The notes below the pieces were generated by a model. It did not search any database, was not told the origin of the DNA, and saw only the letters and a list, made by a program, of their open reading frames with translations. The translations under genes were made by a program, and so were the position numbers. Of a stretch of DNA of 64,000 nucleotides, positions 9,356 through 21,240 are shown piece by piece; position 1 is the first letter of the stretch; every line of letters begins with the position of its first letter. The stretch comes from Kuschelorhynchus macadamiae (Eukaryota; Arthropoda; Insecta; Coleoptera; Curculionidae): the NCBI GenBank assembly GCA_030620095.1, contig JAUTXW010002195.1:248001-312000 (forward strand), in the 5' to 3' direction.

Positions 9356-11657
9356 GTGAGCTCCTTATAAAAAAGTAGTTTAAACACAATGCTTAGAAAC
9401 TGTGTCAGGTAACGATCCTCAAGTTTTAACCATCCCGACTGAGAGAAGCTTGCAGAAATGTGGTCATATTTACGTAAACCATAAATAAAACGAATACAGG
9501 CATTTTGCAATCTCTGCAGACTTAATTTGTCCCTCTGCACCAAGGCAGGCCAGTAGACAGCATTGCAATATGAAAGATGTGACAAAATTAAAGAATCAGT
9601 CAATTTAAGCTTAATACGGGTATCTAAAATATCTTTATTTATATAAAGAATCCTTAGTTTACTATACGTTTTTTGCAGAAGATAGGAAACATGACTCTCA
9701 AACCTTAAATTATTATTTATAAAAACTCCTAAATTTTTACAACTATTTGTAGGGTTTAATTTTGTACCATTTAACAGTATATTAAAATTCTGATAAGATA
9801 TAATTTGGTTTCTGTTTTTACCAAAAACTATTATGGTGATGGTATGGTGATGGTGATTTTTGGAGTATGTACTAAGTAAGCAGATCTACATTAATATTGT
9901 CAATGGCTGTATCTAAATCATATCTGTATCATCAGCATATTGATGTGCAGAACAATTTTGGAGTATTTTATTTAAATCAGACGTGTATATAGAGAACATA
10001 ATTGGTCCCAGTATGGTTCCCTGTGGAACACCTTTGGAGACGTGTTCAAATTCCGAGACAATATGATTATATGCCACTCGTTGCCGCCTGTTATCAAAGT
10101 AACTTCTGAAAAACACTAGAGCCTCCTCTCCAATACCAAAATATTTTAGTTTTACATTCATTAGGGTATAATTCAATGTATCGAAGGCCTTACTAAAGTC
10201 TAATAGAACTAAAAAGGTATTTTCGCCTTTGTCACACGACCTGCAAATATCGTCTGTTACGTTAAGAAGAGCGGTTGAGGTACTGTGACTAGCTCTGAAT
10301 CCTGATTGTATAGGGGGAAGAATATTATTAGCGTTTAGGAATTTATTGATTTGTTGGTACACAGTTTTTTCTAGAATTTTTGACATAGTAGGTAAGATGC
10401 TTATGGGACGAAAATCGCCGAGACTTGAAGGTTTTGAATATTTTGGTAATGGGGTGACAGTGGCCTCCTTCCACAGTTTCGGAAGTTTCGAAGTTAATAG
10501 GCATTTATTAAGAATATAAGTAATATGATTAGTAAGACAAGGGACTAAGTATAAAATCATTTTTATATTTATTCCATCGGAACCACTGGCATTTGATTTT
10601 AGTTTAAGAATTATTTTTTCGACATATTCGGGCTAAACAGTGTTAAATTTAAAATGGTTACCGTTACCTAAAAATAAATTATTGCCATAATTTTCATTAA
10701 CAAAATGTTGATTATTTATGTTGGAGAGTAGAGCATTATGAATAAAATAGTTGTTTAAGTCCGTTGCTTGAAATTCATTAAGAACAGATTGTTCTACAGG
10801 GACCTCACCTCTGATATTTAAATATTTAAGTGTTCGCCAAAAGTTTTTAGGATCTGTTCGAAAAATATTCTGCAAAAATGCCTCTTTTTCCGATTTAACA
10901 GCCATGTTACCATATTTTATACTTTGTTAAAGCCTTTCTTTTTAACTTAATCATGATCTTTAAATTTTCAGTGAGCCATGGTGCTGATGGTTTAGTAATC
11001 TTAGCTGTTTTAAAGGGTGCATGTTTATTAAATAAATTTAATACGTTAAAATTAAAAAATCAATCATCTCTTCAACGTCATCCAAAGATGATCCCAATAT
11101 ATCAAACTTAAATCGCCAAGAAATTGATTAAAATTAAAGAAGGAAAAATCTCTATATGTTTTGAAAAAAGGATTTGGTTTGGGTTTGCGTAATTTTATCT
11201 TATAATGGACCATATCATGATCCGAGATGCCCTCCATTTTAAATGTCCCTGTTCCGCAGACAATATCCGGGTTTGAAGAAATTATTAAATCAATAAGAGT
11301 ACTTGTATTATTGGCTATACGTGTGGGCTGATTAACGCGGTGTATAAGATCGTATTTATTTAAAAAATTAGAAAACAATAAATAGCTTTGATCATGTTTT
11401 TTTAAAAAGTCGACATTAAAGTCACCGCCAAATACGACATAATCAAATTCAGGAATAATGCTTACCAAACTTTCCTCCAGTAAATCAAGACACTGAGACA
11501 AATTAGAGTTAGGTGGCTTATAGAGCGTTCCCATGCAAATTCTCTTATCAGTAAAGTTGTTCAAGGACAGCTTGAGCACTGCCGATCTCCAGTAATTTAA
11601 AAGACAATGAACTCTTAACGTAAAACGCAACTCCACCACCCCTCCCTTCCCGATCAC
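9356..11657 (-). pseudogene. CR1-like element C: endonuclease and reverse transcriptase, decayed
   Basis: Minus-strand pieces in order: endonuclease (11657-11064, REGRGGGVAFYV near 11640, GGDFNVDFL, SDHDMVHYKI), a linker (10905-10633, NFWRTLKYLNIRG), the RT (10560-9913: RPISILPTMSKILE, LVLLDFSKAFDTLN, GVPQGTILGP, QYADDTD) and the thumb (9603-9356, LQRLQNACIRFIYGLRKYDH). Frames change several times and the YADD segment is followed by a stop. The 5' end is missing before the GRGGG motif. Close in sequence to elements A and B, so one family. The coding region resumes at 7438 beyond the inserted mariner. Confidence 0.75.
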
Positions 11658-11802
11658 GTCAATACATTACCTATGAAAATATAATTAAATTAATATAAAG
11701 CATATCATACTTTTCATAAAATGCCGTTATTATAAAAAAATATATCAGTAAAATGAACAACAAAAATATTTTATAAAATACTGACAAGTCCCTCCCAAGA
11801 TT

Positions 11803-12235
11803 AGCCATAGCCTACTAACTACTATTTTAAAAGAAACAAAATTATTAAAAATATTGAATTTTGAGCTTGTCTTTCAAAATAACTATAAAGATATATATAT
11901 TTTTGGAAAGCCCGCACAATTTCTAATAAATATTAAAAATACCATTCCATTTAAAAAAATGTTTGTTCTAAACTGAAAAACGGATGGTGCAAAAAAAAAC
12001 TACGCCTGGATTCTACGGAAAAAGTTCTACAAGAACTCGTTTCAACCTCTTTAATAAGTTAAAAGAAGACTGAGATATGAAGGTTGGCCAAAAGTGATAT
12101 CTGTCAATTCCGCCCTGGTTCTCATGAACCAAGAAGGCTATGAAAATTCTGTTAGCGGCACGTTTATTTAGTTTTTCAAAAAATAGCACACTGTCTTGAA
12201 AACCGCAACTCTCTATCTTTAAAAATAAGCGAGGT
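11803..12235. repeat. Diverged copy of a mariner-type terminal arm
   Basis: The stretch beginning AGCCATAGCCTACTAACTAC and containing GGAAAGCCCGCACAATT and GGATTCTACGGAAAAAGT resembles, piece by piece, the right arm at 30940-31395. It lies between elements C and B with no matching opposite arm nearby. I read it as a solo or deleted transposon end; similarity was judged by eye. Confidence 0.45.
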
Positions 12236-12642
12236 ACCCCGCAAATAATAATAATAATAATAATAAATGACTTTTATTTTCTTACTTGTTACAATGTTTG
12301 CTTAAAATTATAAAAAAAAAATCCAGGAAAAAACAGGGCGCAGTCTAGCCAAATAGGCTACGCTACTGAACCCTATTTTGCTGGATATACAGTTAAAATA
12401 TTAATCTAAATTTAACATGCAAATCAAATAATTATATTAAAATACATAAAAAAAAGTTACGAGTGTTAGGAGTCATGTTCATACCTGCCATATTGGAGAA
12501 ACAAGACATAAGCAGAATTGTAAATAAAAATAATAGTAATTTAAACATTTTAATTTAATTTTAATTTTAAATAGAGCTTTGAATATTAAAGAGATGTTTT
12601 TTAAATAAAGTTTTAAATTTGATATCATTTAACAATGTTAGC

Positions 12643-14444
12643 TCAGAGGCTAATGTTATACAGTATTATGGCATTATAAGTAAAAGATCTCTGAAACATG
12701 GCGGTCTGATGATGAGGCATCGTTAATTTATTGCAAAATCTAATGTTACGTGAGTGGATATTTAAACGTAACATAAACTTATTTTTAAGGGATGAAGGTA
12801 GCACAGGGTTTTTTAAAATTTTTATTAAAATTTTTATTAAAAAGCTGCCTAGATGTAGCGTTCTACGATTATCCATTTTAAGCCAACCTAGTTCATTGAA
12901 AGTGTGTGAAATGTGGTCAAATTTTCTTAGTCCCAAAATAAGGCGCGAACATGTATTTTGAACTTTTTGAATCCGATTCTTGTCTGCCATGTCCAGACAA
13001 GAACCATAGACAAAATCGCAATTTTTTTACGCAAGGAAAAACTAAGGACTTGACGGCTGTTATACAATACCTTTAGAGACAGATACGATTTTTGAATCAA
13101 TATTTTAACGTATTCCCTAAACCGTAACTCGGAATCCAACAGAATTCCCAAGTTACGAGCAGACGCAACCACAGGAAGTCTGATACTGTCAATATTAATA
13201 TTAAGATTTTGGCACAAAAAATCTCTGTGGTTCTTTGGGCCAAAAAGCATTAAAATTGATTTTGAAGGGTTTAATTTTAAGTTGTGTTCAAAAGAAAGTT
13301 TTTGTAATATATTTAAATCTTCATTTATTATATTTGATGCATTTAAGTGGTCTTCATGACTAAAATGATAGTAAATTTGAGTGTCATCTGCGTACGCCTG
13401 AATTTTACATTGTTTTAAAGATTTCAAAATATCTGAAGTGTAAATAATAAAAAGAAGTGGTCCAAGGATCGAACCCTGAGGCACACCTGACAAGATCTGA
13501 ACCTCATCTGAAAATATGTCATTACACAAAATTTTTTGATAACGATTAGAAAAATATGACTTTATAAGATTAACTGAGGGTTCCTCAAGTCCATAATATT
13601 TTAGTTTTGATAGCAGAAGTTCGTGATTAATAGTATCAAAAGCTTTGGAAAAATCAAGGAGGACTAGCGCAGTATTTAATTTCTTATCAACAGCAGTCAT
13701 AATATCATCGGTTAAACCAACCAATGCAACGGATGTACTAAAGTCTTTTCTGAAGCCACATTGAGTTTCCGGAATTATATTATTAACAATACAGTAATTG
13801 AATAATTGATTATATAAAATTTTTTCAAAAATTTTAGAAAGAAGTGGTAAAATGCTGATTATCCTGAGATCGTTAAGTTTGGTTGGATTTTTGGTTTTAG
13901 ATAAAGGTTTTCCAATAGAAATTTTCCACTGATCCGGAAAATAATTAGTCTCTATGCAACAATTAATAATATGGGTAATGTATTTGTCAATGAAAGGACT
14001 GCAAATTTTTAACATTTTAACGCTCATGCCATCAACACCAGCAGCTTCAGTACGAATTTCGTGAATTATTTTGTGAACATCCGCAATAGTAGTCATATTA
14101 AAAGAAAAATTCAATTGATCATTAAAAATATTATTCCGATAAAAATTAATTTTCAAACTGCAATCAGAAATATTTTGAAGAAATTCACCAAAATAATCAC
14201 TAATCTTATTTGGATCGGCCAGATTATCTGGAATACTAAAATCTTTACCAGAGCATAACTTCAATGACGTCAAAGATCTCCAGGTTTTTCTTAAATTTTT
14301 TTCCGCGTAAACTTCATTTAAATATTTCCTCTTTTCCCGCCTTACTAACGAAACAGTAAAATGTCTTAAGCGTTTATAATTTTCCCAGGCAACAGCAGTC
14401 CTGGCTCGTTTAAATTCCCGTAAAGCCTGATCTCTTTGCTTCAT
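12643..14444 (-). pseudogene. Reverse transcriptase part of element B
   Basis: The frame 14444-12927 starts MKQRDQALREFKRA and holds TAAGVDGMSVKMLK, RIISILPLLSKIFE, ALVLLDFSKAFDTINHELL, LSGVPQGSILGPLLF and YADDTQIYYHF, so the polymerase palm motifs are complete. Near 13000 the frame shifts and continues at 12990-12643 with RIQKVQNTCSRLILGLRKF and MPHHQTAMFQRSFTYNA. A second junction at about 14445 separates it from the endonuclease; a few residues (the WLT...IK segment seen in A) are missing there. Together with 15334-14441 it was one ORF2 protein. Confidence 0.75.
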
Positions 14445-15334
14445 AAAAATTTAAGATTTGGCGCCTTAGACTTTGTAATTCTGGCCGTTTTGAATGGAGC
14501 ATGTTTGTCAAAAAGCGGGAAAAAAAGTTCATTCAAAAGGTTTATTCTATTATTTATATTGTTTTCGTAAAATATATCGTTCCACTGAAGCAAATGAAGA
14601 TCATGAAGAAATGAGTTTACGTCAAAATTGTTTAAATTACGATAAGTAATAATCATCGGCTGAACAGAAGGTTTTTCTATTGTTAAATAAGAGTATACTA
14701 AACAATGATCTGAAATATTATCCATAGGAATAGTGCCGAATTCTTTAATTAATGATTCATCAGTTACAAATATAAGATCTAAAAGTGTCACGGCAGTTCT
14801 CGATATTCTTGTTGGTTCATTTAATATTTGTATCAAGTTGTAATTTTCAAAGAGAGGAACTAAGGGATTATCTAAGTTTAATAAATTAATATTAAAATCT
14901 CCTAAACATATTATATGTTCTACAGTAGGGTAGATACTGGAAAAAATGTTGTCAAAATCATTTGCAATGGAGTTAAAGTTAGTATTTGGAGGACGATAAA
15001 AAACACAAAAAGCGTAATATTTATTTTTTAATTTGATTTTAAAAATTAAGAATTCAAGAAAGTGTGCTACATTAAATTCAAAAGACAGTAACTCTGGCGT
15101 TAAATTATTTTTAACAAAAGCTGCAACACCTCCGCCTCTACCCAATCTATCCTTATGAAATAGCCGATAACCCGGAATAGCAAACAGAGAAACGTCATCA
15201 CCATCAGATAGCCATGTCTCTGTAAGAAATATTAAATCAAAATTGAAATCTTCAATTGCAATTTTAAATTCCAAAAAACCTGTAAAAATAGATCGAATGA
15301 TTAAGTGAGCCACTTTAAAATTTAAACTGTGCAT
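14441..15334 (-). pseudogene. Endonuclease part of element B
   Basis: The first 297 residues of ORF2. LTETWLSDG holds the catalytic Glu, CLGDFNINLLNL the Asp/Asn pair and MDNISDHCLVYSY the SDH. At the position of HLNVRS in element A this copy reads HLIIRS, so the active-site Asn has become Ile. The domain ends at FKTARITKSKAPN before the frameshift into 14444. The start ATG at 15334 agrees with the start of element A. Confidence 0.75.
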
Positions 15335-15345
15335 AAATAAATTTT

Positions 15346-16960
15346 TCTTATATCCAACACTGTCTCCCCAACAATAACCTGCACCAAACAGCGACTCCCA
15401 AAAGATAAGTAAACTAGCCTAAATAAAAATATATATATATACCTATATATTATTCTAATTACTTTATGAGATGATAGTCACACTTAGCACAAGATCTCCC
15501 TATATATATATACTTAAAATTAAAAAGATGTGATATTTTATTTCAAATACGCTGTATTATATTTAAATATAACACAGGTAATCACATTTTTGACAAAAAA
15601 AAAATACTAAATAGAGTACGAAAGCTTACTATTCAAATCAGAATTAAGTTAAATGTGTCGAAAATGTGTGAAAGTGATGGTTTTCAAATTCGAATATTTT
15701 CTGAGCTCGGCAAACACTTGTTATATAATATACTATTACTTTCGGGAACCACGATAACTATATAATTTTAAACAATCTTCAAATTTGCCGTTTTAGGCAT
15801 ATATCGTCAGATTTAGAAGTTTTTATTCGTTTTACAAATATTCAGTTAAAGCAAAACTTACTGCAACATAATAAAATAAGAATCGCTCGCAGACCAAGTA
15901 AATTTAGAAAATACTAATTTTATGTAATAGCCAAAAAGAAAACAAAACGTTCAGACTGAAAACATGGCGTTCCGAGTTATTTTAATTGCAAAAATATTCA
16001 AATTCGAGAGCATAACCTACCCGTAAACACGCGACAAAATAGTAGCTCATTCGATATACACCCTTTGGTCACACCACACTTCGACAAAATGAATGTTGTA
16101 ATCTTGAAAATTCAAAAGATTAAATACTAAATCTTTGGGTAATGCGGACGAATATATTTAAAGTACGATTCAACCCCATTCAAAAGGCGGATAACATGTA
16201 TAAGTCTATTAAGGAAACATGTTGGCTATTTCGTAACATATTTTTAGTACACATGAATTGAAAATATGTTTTATAATTATGCATCTCAATTTGAATACCA
16301 GCCTGCCTAGGATTTTTTTAGTATACATGGCATCAAGGCACATACTTTTTAATTTTTAAATAATTCAATTTTAGTTTAACTTTTAACGGCGAGAGGGTGA
16401 AAAAAGCCTTAAACTCGTCTCTTAGAGAAAATGTTGTATAAGGCATATCAATCTTTGTTAATTTATACTCAATGGATAAACCAAGGCGCAATTCAATATC
16501 TGAAGTCCCTAGAGAATTAGTTAGAGGTTCAGGGTGATGTTGATTTGCCTGTCGTTGCGCATCAATCAGAGGTAGTGGAGTATACTCTCCACAGAACCGC
16601 ACAATACTCTTTTTCCAAATTTACCTGATGAGGGATGACCAAGTCCCAATGAAAAAAGGTGAGCGGCGACTCGTCTTCGGCGCTGAAGGCCTGGATTCGG
16701 GGTCTTAGATACCTGGGTCATTCTTGTGCTCAAGGGACATGTTTACGCTTCAACGATAATGACGTAAGACCGTCTTTTATAGGCAGATTCCACATCAAAT
16801 GATTGTTATTATCATTTCATAGAATAGGTAATCAAAATCTAAGGTACACTTTATCGAGAAAATCTAATTTACTGACCAATTTTCATTTTATAAATTTTGT
16901 TTTGCAACTTTCAGAAAGTCATCAGACTTACATATTGAGACTATTTCCGTTCGTATTTAA
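15346..16960. other. Unassigned AT-rich stretch
   Basis: No recognised gene or terminal repeat. A minus-strand open frame at 16602-16333 (89 codons, including ELRLGLSIEYKLTKIDMPY) is longer than most chance frames here but matches nothing I know. Confidence 0.35.
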
Positions 16961-17790
16961 ACTACTATCATCTTCTATTAATTAGTACTGCACAGAATTT
17001 AACTACTACCATACGTAATTCAATTTCTAACATATGTATTTCAACTCCTACCAACTTCCTTTAATTACTAACACAGATATTTTATTTGCTACCACACATA
17101 TTTTAACTACTACCAGCTTTCTTTGAATACTACCCTAGATATTTTAATGATTACCGCATATTCATTATCAAAACACTTATTTCATTCGTTACTACCTTCC
17201 ATTAATTACTTTAACACATAATTCAACTTCTAGCACCTTTCATTGATTACTACCACATGTATTCCAACTACTACCCGCTTCCATTGATTACTATCATACA
17301 TAATTCTATTACTACTATCTTTCATTTATACTACCACATCTATGTCAACTACTACCACCTTCCAATAATTACTACCAATCATATTTCAACTACTACTAGA
17401 TTTCATTAATTACTGCCACATGTATTCTAACTACTACCAGCTTCCATCTATTACTACCACACATAATTCTACTACTACCACCTTTTACTAATTACCACCC
17501 TATATATTTTAACCAGTGCAAGCTTTCAATGACTACTACCGTATATATCTCATTAATTACTACCATCCATTGACTTCTGATCAATCGTGTTTCAATTATT
17601 AAGACCTTTTATTAATTATTTAAATATGTGGAGTAGTAATTAATGAAAGCTGGTTAATTATTAAAATTTGTGTGGTAGTAAGTATTTTTTATACCACGTA
17701 TTTTAAATACTAACACCTTCCAATAATTACTACCAATCATATTTGAAGTATTACCAACTTCCATTTACTACTACTATACATGGTAGTATT
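16961..17790. repeat. Diverged minisatellite, unit about 41 bp
   Basis: The block is a run of imperfect copies of a unit near CTTTCATTGATTACTACC followed by ACATATATTCAACTACTACC. Counting between successive CTTCCATTGATTACTA-like starts (for example around 17280-17320) gives 41-42 bp, so roughly 20 copies are present with many substitutions. The purine/pyrimidine bias (TAC/ACC rich top strand) sets it apart from flanks. A few units near 17630-17690 are in inverted orientation (GGTAGTAA). Confidence 0.75.
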
Positions 17791-18476
17791 CAATGGAAAT
17801 TTTAAAAACTGCAACTTGGGGGGGTTTAAAATTAAATTTACATTTTCAGCCTTCTTTTATGTATTGCTAGTGTGATTTGAAAAGTAATATTTACACATAT
17901 AGAAAAAATTCTATTGGATAAGCTAAAAATCTCAATCTGAACAAAAAATGGTAAAATTTTACACACGTTCTAATAAGAATATTGGTTACAATCGCACGAA
18001 AATGGTTTCTGGCAAGGGAAACAAATTTAATTCCAAGAAAGAAAAAAATGTAATTAAATCTAGAGCACTCTTCTGTTAAATGAATGTTAATGAAGTTGTA
18101 TATTTTGCATACATAATCGGCGATACATATACTATATACACCATCACCCAAAGGTGACTAGGTAAATAGCGGCAATTCAAGATGGCGTCTATAGAAGGGG
18201 CACGTGGGCCTCCACCGAGCTAATTTGTGTTCACAGCGGGGTTAAATAAACACATACAGACATGGTTAAGCGTTCCAATGACTGGGCACATTCTAAGCAA
18301 ACGCATCATTAGTCATTTGGCGAGATACGTTATCTCGGTGACGAGGTGTACTTTTAGCGGTGATTACAACAGACTTCGTGCTTATTGAATTCGTTTCGCC
18401 ATCTACGCTGTACAGGGTGATGCTTTTATTCTATGCACTTTAAATCGGTGGTTTTATGGTCTCGAAAAATGAAAAT
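17791..18476. other. Unassigned stretch before the Tc1-like relic
   Basis: Nothing coding is supported. The part 18180-18420 is less AT-rich than its surroundings and has no recognised feature. Confidence 0.35.
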
Positions 18477-19856
18477 ATGAACTCATGGACAAAATTATCG
18501 AATTCTTATCACAATTACTTGAAAATGAATTATACAATTACGACGTAAACCTAGATATACAGATATTATTTATTTAATAGGTGGATATATTCGATTATTT
18601 TGAAATATTTTGACATTTGATTCCAATTAAAGGCCTTTGTTGTCACTCGTGCATTTTATCATTGACCGTTTTCCGGTGAAATTAAGGGACTTGTAGTGAT
18701 TTGAACTTGTATTTTCCACTTTTTGAAATAACAGTATGCTACCAGTTAGGCGAGTCAATCAACAGTATCAAAAATTTTAAGTAGGTGCCACGAGACTGGA
18801 AATTATCGAAGAAGGCTGGTCAAGGGTGCTAAAGATGTACAACACCAGTCGATGACCATTTTTTGATCTTCCATTCTTTGAGTGATGAGCTACTAAATGT
18901 GAGACAAGTTAATGCTAGTTCAAAAACAGTTAAGCGAAGATTGAAAGAAGCAAGTTTAAATCCAAGGAGGCCTGCGAAAGTTCCAAGTCTTCACAAAACC
19001 ACAAAATTGCTCGCTTACAATCTGCTAGAACACATGCTGATTGAACTATCGAGCGATGGAAAAATATCCTGTTCACGGATGAGAGTAGAATTCAGTTACG
19101 CGGTACGCTAGCTACAACCGCATACATACCGTTAGTTTCGGAGATGGCGGAAATTAATGCTTTGGGAAGGTATTCGTTTTCAAGTAAGCACCAACCTCGT
19201 GGAAGTGACTGGACGTATGAAAGGTGACATGTATATCGCAACTATCATGTTTTCCATATGTCAGCCATACTGGATATGACAGATTCGTATTATTGCACGA
19301 TCACGCTCCTCCGCATGCAGCTGGGAAAGTGAGCGCCTACCTCGATAAGGTTCGTATTGAAAGATTACACTGGCCACCATATAGCCCGGATATGACCCTA
19401 TAGAGTACCTCTGAGATGAGCTAAAACGCCGCATACGACGAAGAGATCACGTTCCAACTACAAAAGCAGAGCTTCAAGATTGCGGCTCAAGAAAAATGGA
19501 ATGTCATTCCTAACGAAAACATCCAAACCAAATTCGTAGTACGCGGAAAAGGATGCAAGTAGTAATACGTGCTCGTGGAGGGAACACTCGTTACTGGCTA
19601 CACTCTTATTTCTATCAAAAGACTTGTATCTGCCAACCTAGTACCAAGTTAAAAATCTTATTTTTTTTTTCAATTAAAATTATGTTATTTTTATCATTTT
19701 TTTCCAATAAAATCTTAAATTTTTCTGCTTGGAATTGTAAAATAAATTGTTTTTTTCTAGTACCCATTGCTTCAGCGACTTAATAATCAGATTTTATATA
19801 TTTTTTAAGAAATTATGAAAATCCTGAAATATTCGATAATTTTTTCCATGAGTGTA
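18477..19856 (+). mobile_element. Tc1-like transposon relic with 24-bp terminal inverted repeats
   Basis: Left end ACTCATGGACAAAATTATCG (from 18481) is the inverse of the right end ending at 19854 (CGATAATTTTTTCCATGAGT). The right end is followed by a TA. The 1.37-kb size fits Tc1 elements. The internal transposase is broken in many places. Confidence 0.75.
18863..19540 (+). pseudogene. Decayed Tc1-family transposase
   Basis: The best frame gives VNASSKTVKRRLKEASLNPR, the second helix-turn-helix of Tc1 transposases. Continuing across frameshifts are RWKNILFTDESRIQLRG (first catalytic Asp), then, near 19190-19260, MKGDMY-like sequence, near 19300 HDHAPPHA-like sequence (second Asp) and LHWPPYSPDM near 19370-19395 (region of the last acidic residue). 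Multiple frame changes make it a pseudogene. Confidence 0.65.
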
Positions 19857-20299
19857 TAAGTTTTACCATTCCGAGTGCTAAATCTTGTTTTTTCTTTTGT
19901 GAACTATAATTTATTCCACTCTTATGCAGTAGTAAATTAGAATTCAATTTTAGAGTGTTCTCCCACATCTACACTTGCCACCTCTCCCCTCCCCTACCAC
20001 TATAGATCCAAATCGACCATTATGCTGTTATATTAAATTTCACGAAAAATGATTCTGACTGAACGACTAAAATAAAACTACCTGTGCCAATGTGTAGATA
20101 ATAAACACAAACCGGCAAAACTAGGCAAAACGGGCAAAATTAACATCAACTTCCTCTTGAACCCTCCGCTTGATTTCGATAATGTTTTTACGAATTATAT
20201 CTTGATTCTTCATGAATGCATCCGACTTATTACTAGGTATTTTTAAACGATTAGTCTATATTTCATATACAGAGGCGTAAGTAAGGAATTTTCTGGTCG
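19857..20299. other. Unassigned stretch
   Basis: No recognisable gene or repeat between the Tc1-like relic and the reverse transcriptase relic. Confidence 0.35.
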
Positions 20300-21240
20300 C
20301 TGGTCAAACCTCTATATAAAAAACGGAACCCTACTCTGTTTGAAAATTATAGACCAATAAGTCTTATGCCAACATTCTCTAAAATCTATGAAGTGGCTAT
20401 GCACACCAGGTTACTATGTTTCTTTTATGCTGAGAAGCTTCTCAGTGGAGAGTTGTAGTGAAAAAAAAGGGAAAAAACACTTTTCGAAGCACGAGATACG
20501 TCTATGGGGATTCCTCAGGGAAGTGTAATAGGGCCTTGACACTTTATTTTGTATGTGAATAACGTAGCAAGACAAAAACTAAATCCAAAATTTTATCTCG
20601 TCAACTTTGCTGATGAGTCGGAGGTTCTCGATCTGTCCAGTGAACAGCTGAATAAGTGGTTTTCCAGGAACAGATTAACTGTCAATGAAGACAAGAGCAA
20701 CTTCCTTTTAGAGCTAAGCATAAATGGGGACATACCAGGGGCGGTAGGTATCGGAGCTGGCTAAGAGTGGAAAATCCTTGGGCATTTTTGTGGATGAAAA
20801 TCTTGACTGGCTTGAGCAAATTTGCAGTGTTTGTAAAATGCATAACTCAGCTTCCTACTCGCTAAGAGTAATGTCCAAATATCTAGATCTTCTATTCTGT
20901 GGTTCGGTTTGGTGTTATGTTCTGGGGGGAAGTGTGGACGCTCAGAGACTCCAAGAGTCATATGCGCCATCTTGTCCCTTAAATAAAAAATAAATTAAGG
21001 GAAAATTCAGGGCATTACAAATTTTCAATCTTCCAGGATTATACATATATGAGAGTGCTTAGTTTCCCTTTTCAAAAAATAGAGACAGGATCTCTCCATT
21101 TGAAATTCGGCATCAATTTAATACCAGGTATGTTGGTCTTAATGTTCCAACTCACAGACTAAAAGCTACTGAAAGTGTCCGGCATACGCCTATATTGTTT
21201 TTTAATAAGCTGCTAAACCATTTAAAGTAGAAACTATAAT
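20300..21240 (+). pseudogene. Decayed non-LTR reverse transcriptase
   Basis: Pieces in different frames follow RT order: NYRPISLMPTFSKIYE near 20345-20395, MGIPQGSVIGP near 20505-20535, FILYVNNVARQKL, then NFADESEVL (motif C with ADE in place of ADD), LNKWFSRNRLTVNEDKS, ILGIFVDENLDW and, near 21105-21230, a C-terminal THRLKATESVRHTP and FFNKLLNHLK. Stops and frameshifts are frequent. Not close to the CR1-like copies A-C; the clade is undecided. Confidence 0.6.

Larger units (their letters stand above)
12246..15345 (-). mobile_element. CR1-like non-LTR retrotransposon B
   Basis: A near complete copy reading leftwards: endonuclease, RT, 3' UTR with the stem TAGCC-TATTT-GGCTA (12346-12360), AATAAA signal and a (TTA)n tail about 12246-12268. 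The stem and the following GACTGCGCC parallel the 3' UTR of element A (TAGCC-CTG-GGCTA then AACTTCGCC). The 5' limit is near the first codon and not defined. Two frameshifts show it is not active. Confidence 0.65.

Noticed and set aside
16333..16602. 89-codon minus-strand frame
   Set aside because: No family resemblance, no splice or start support; length is possible by chance in this much AT-rich sequence.
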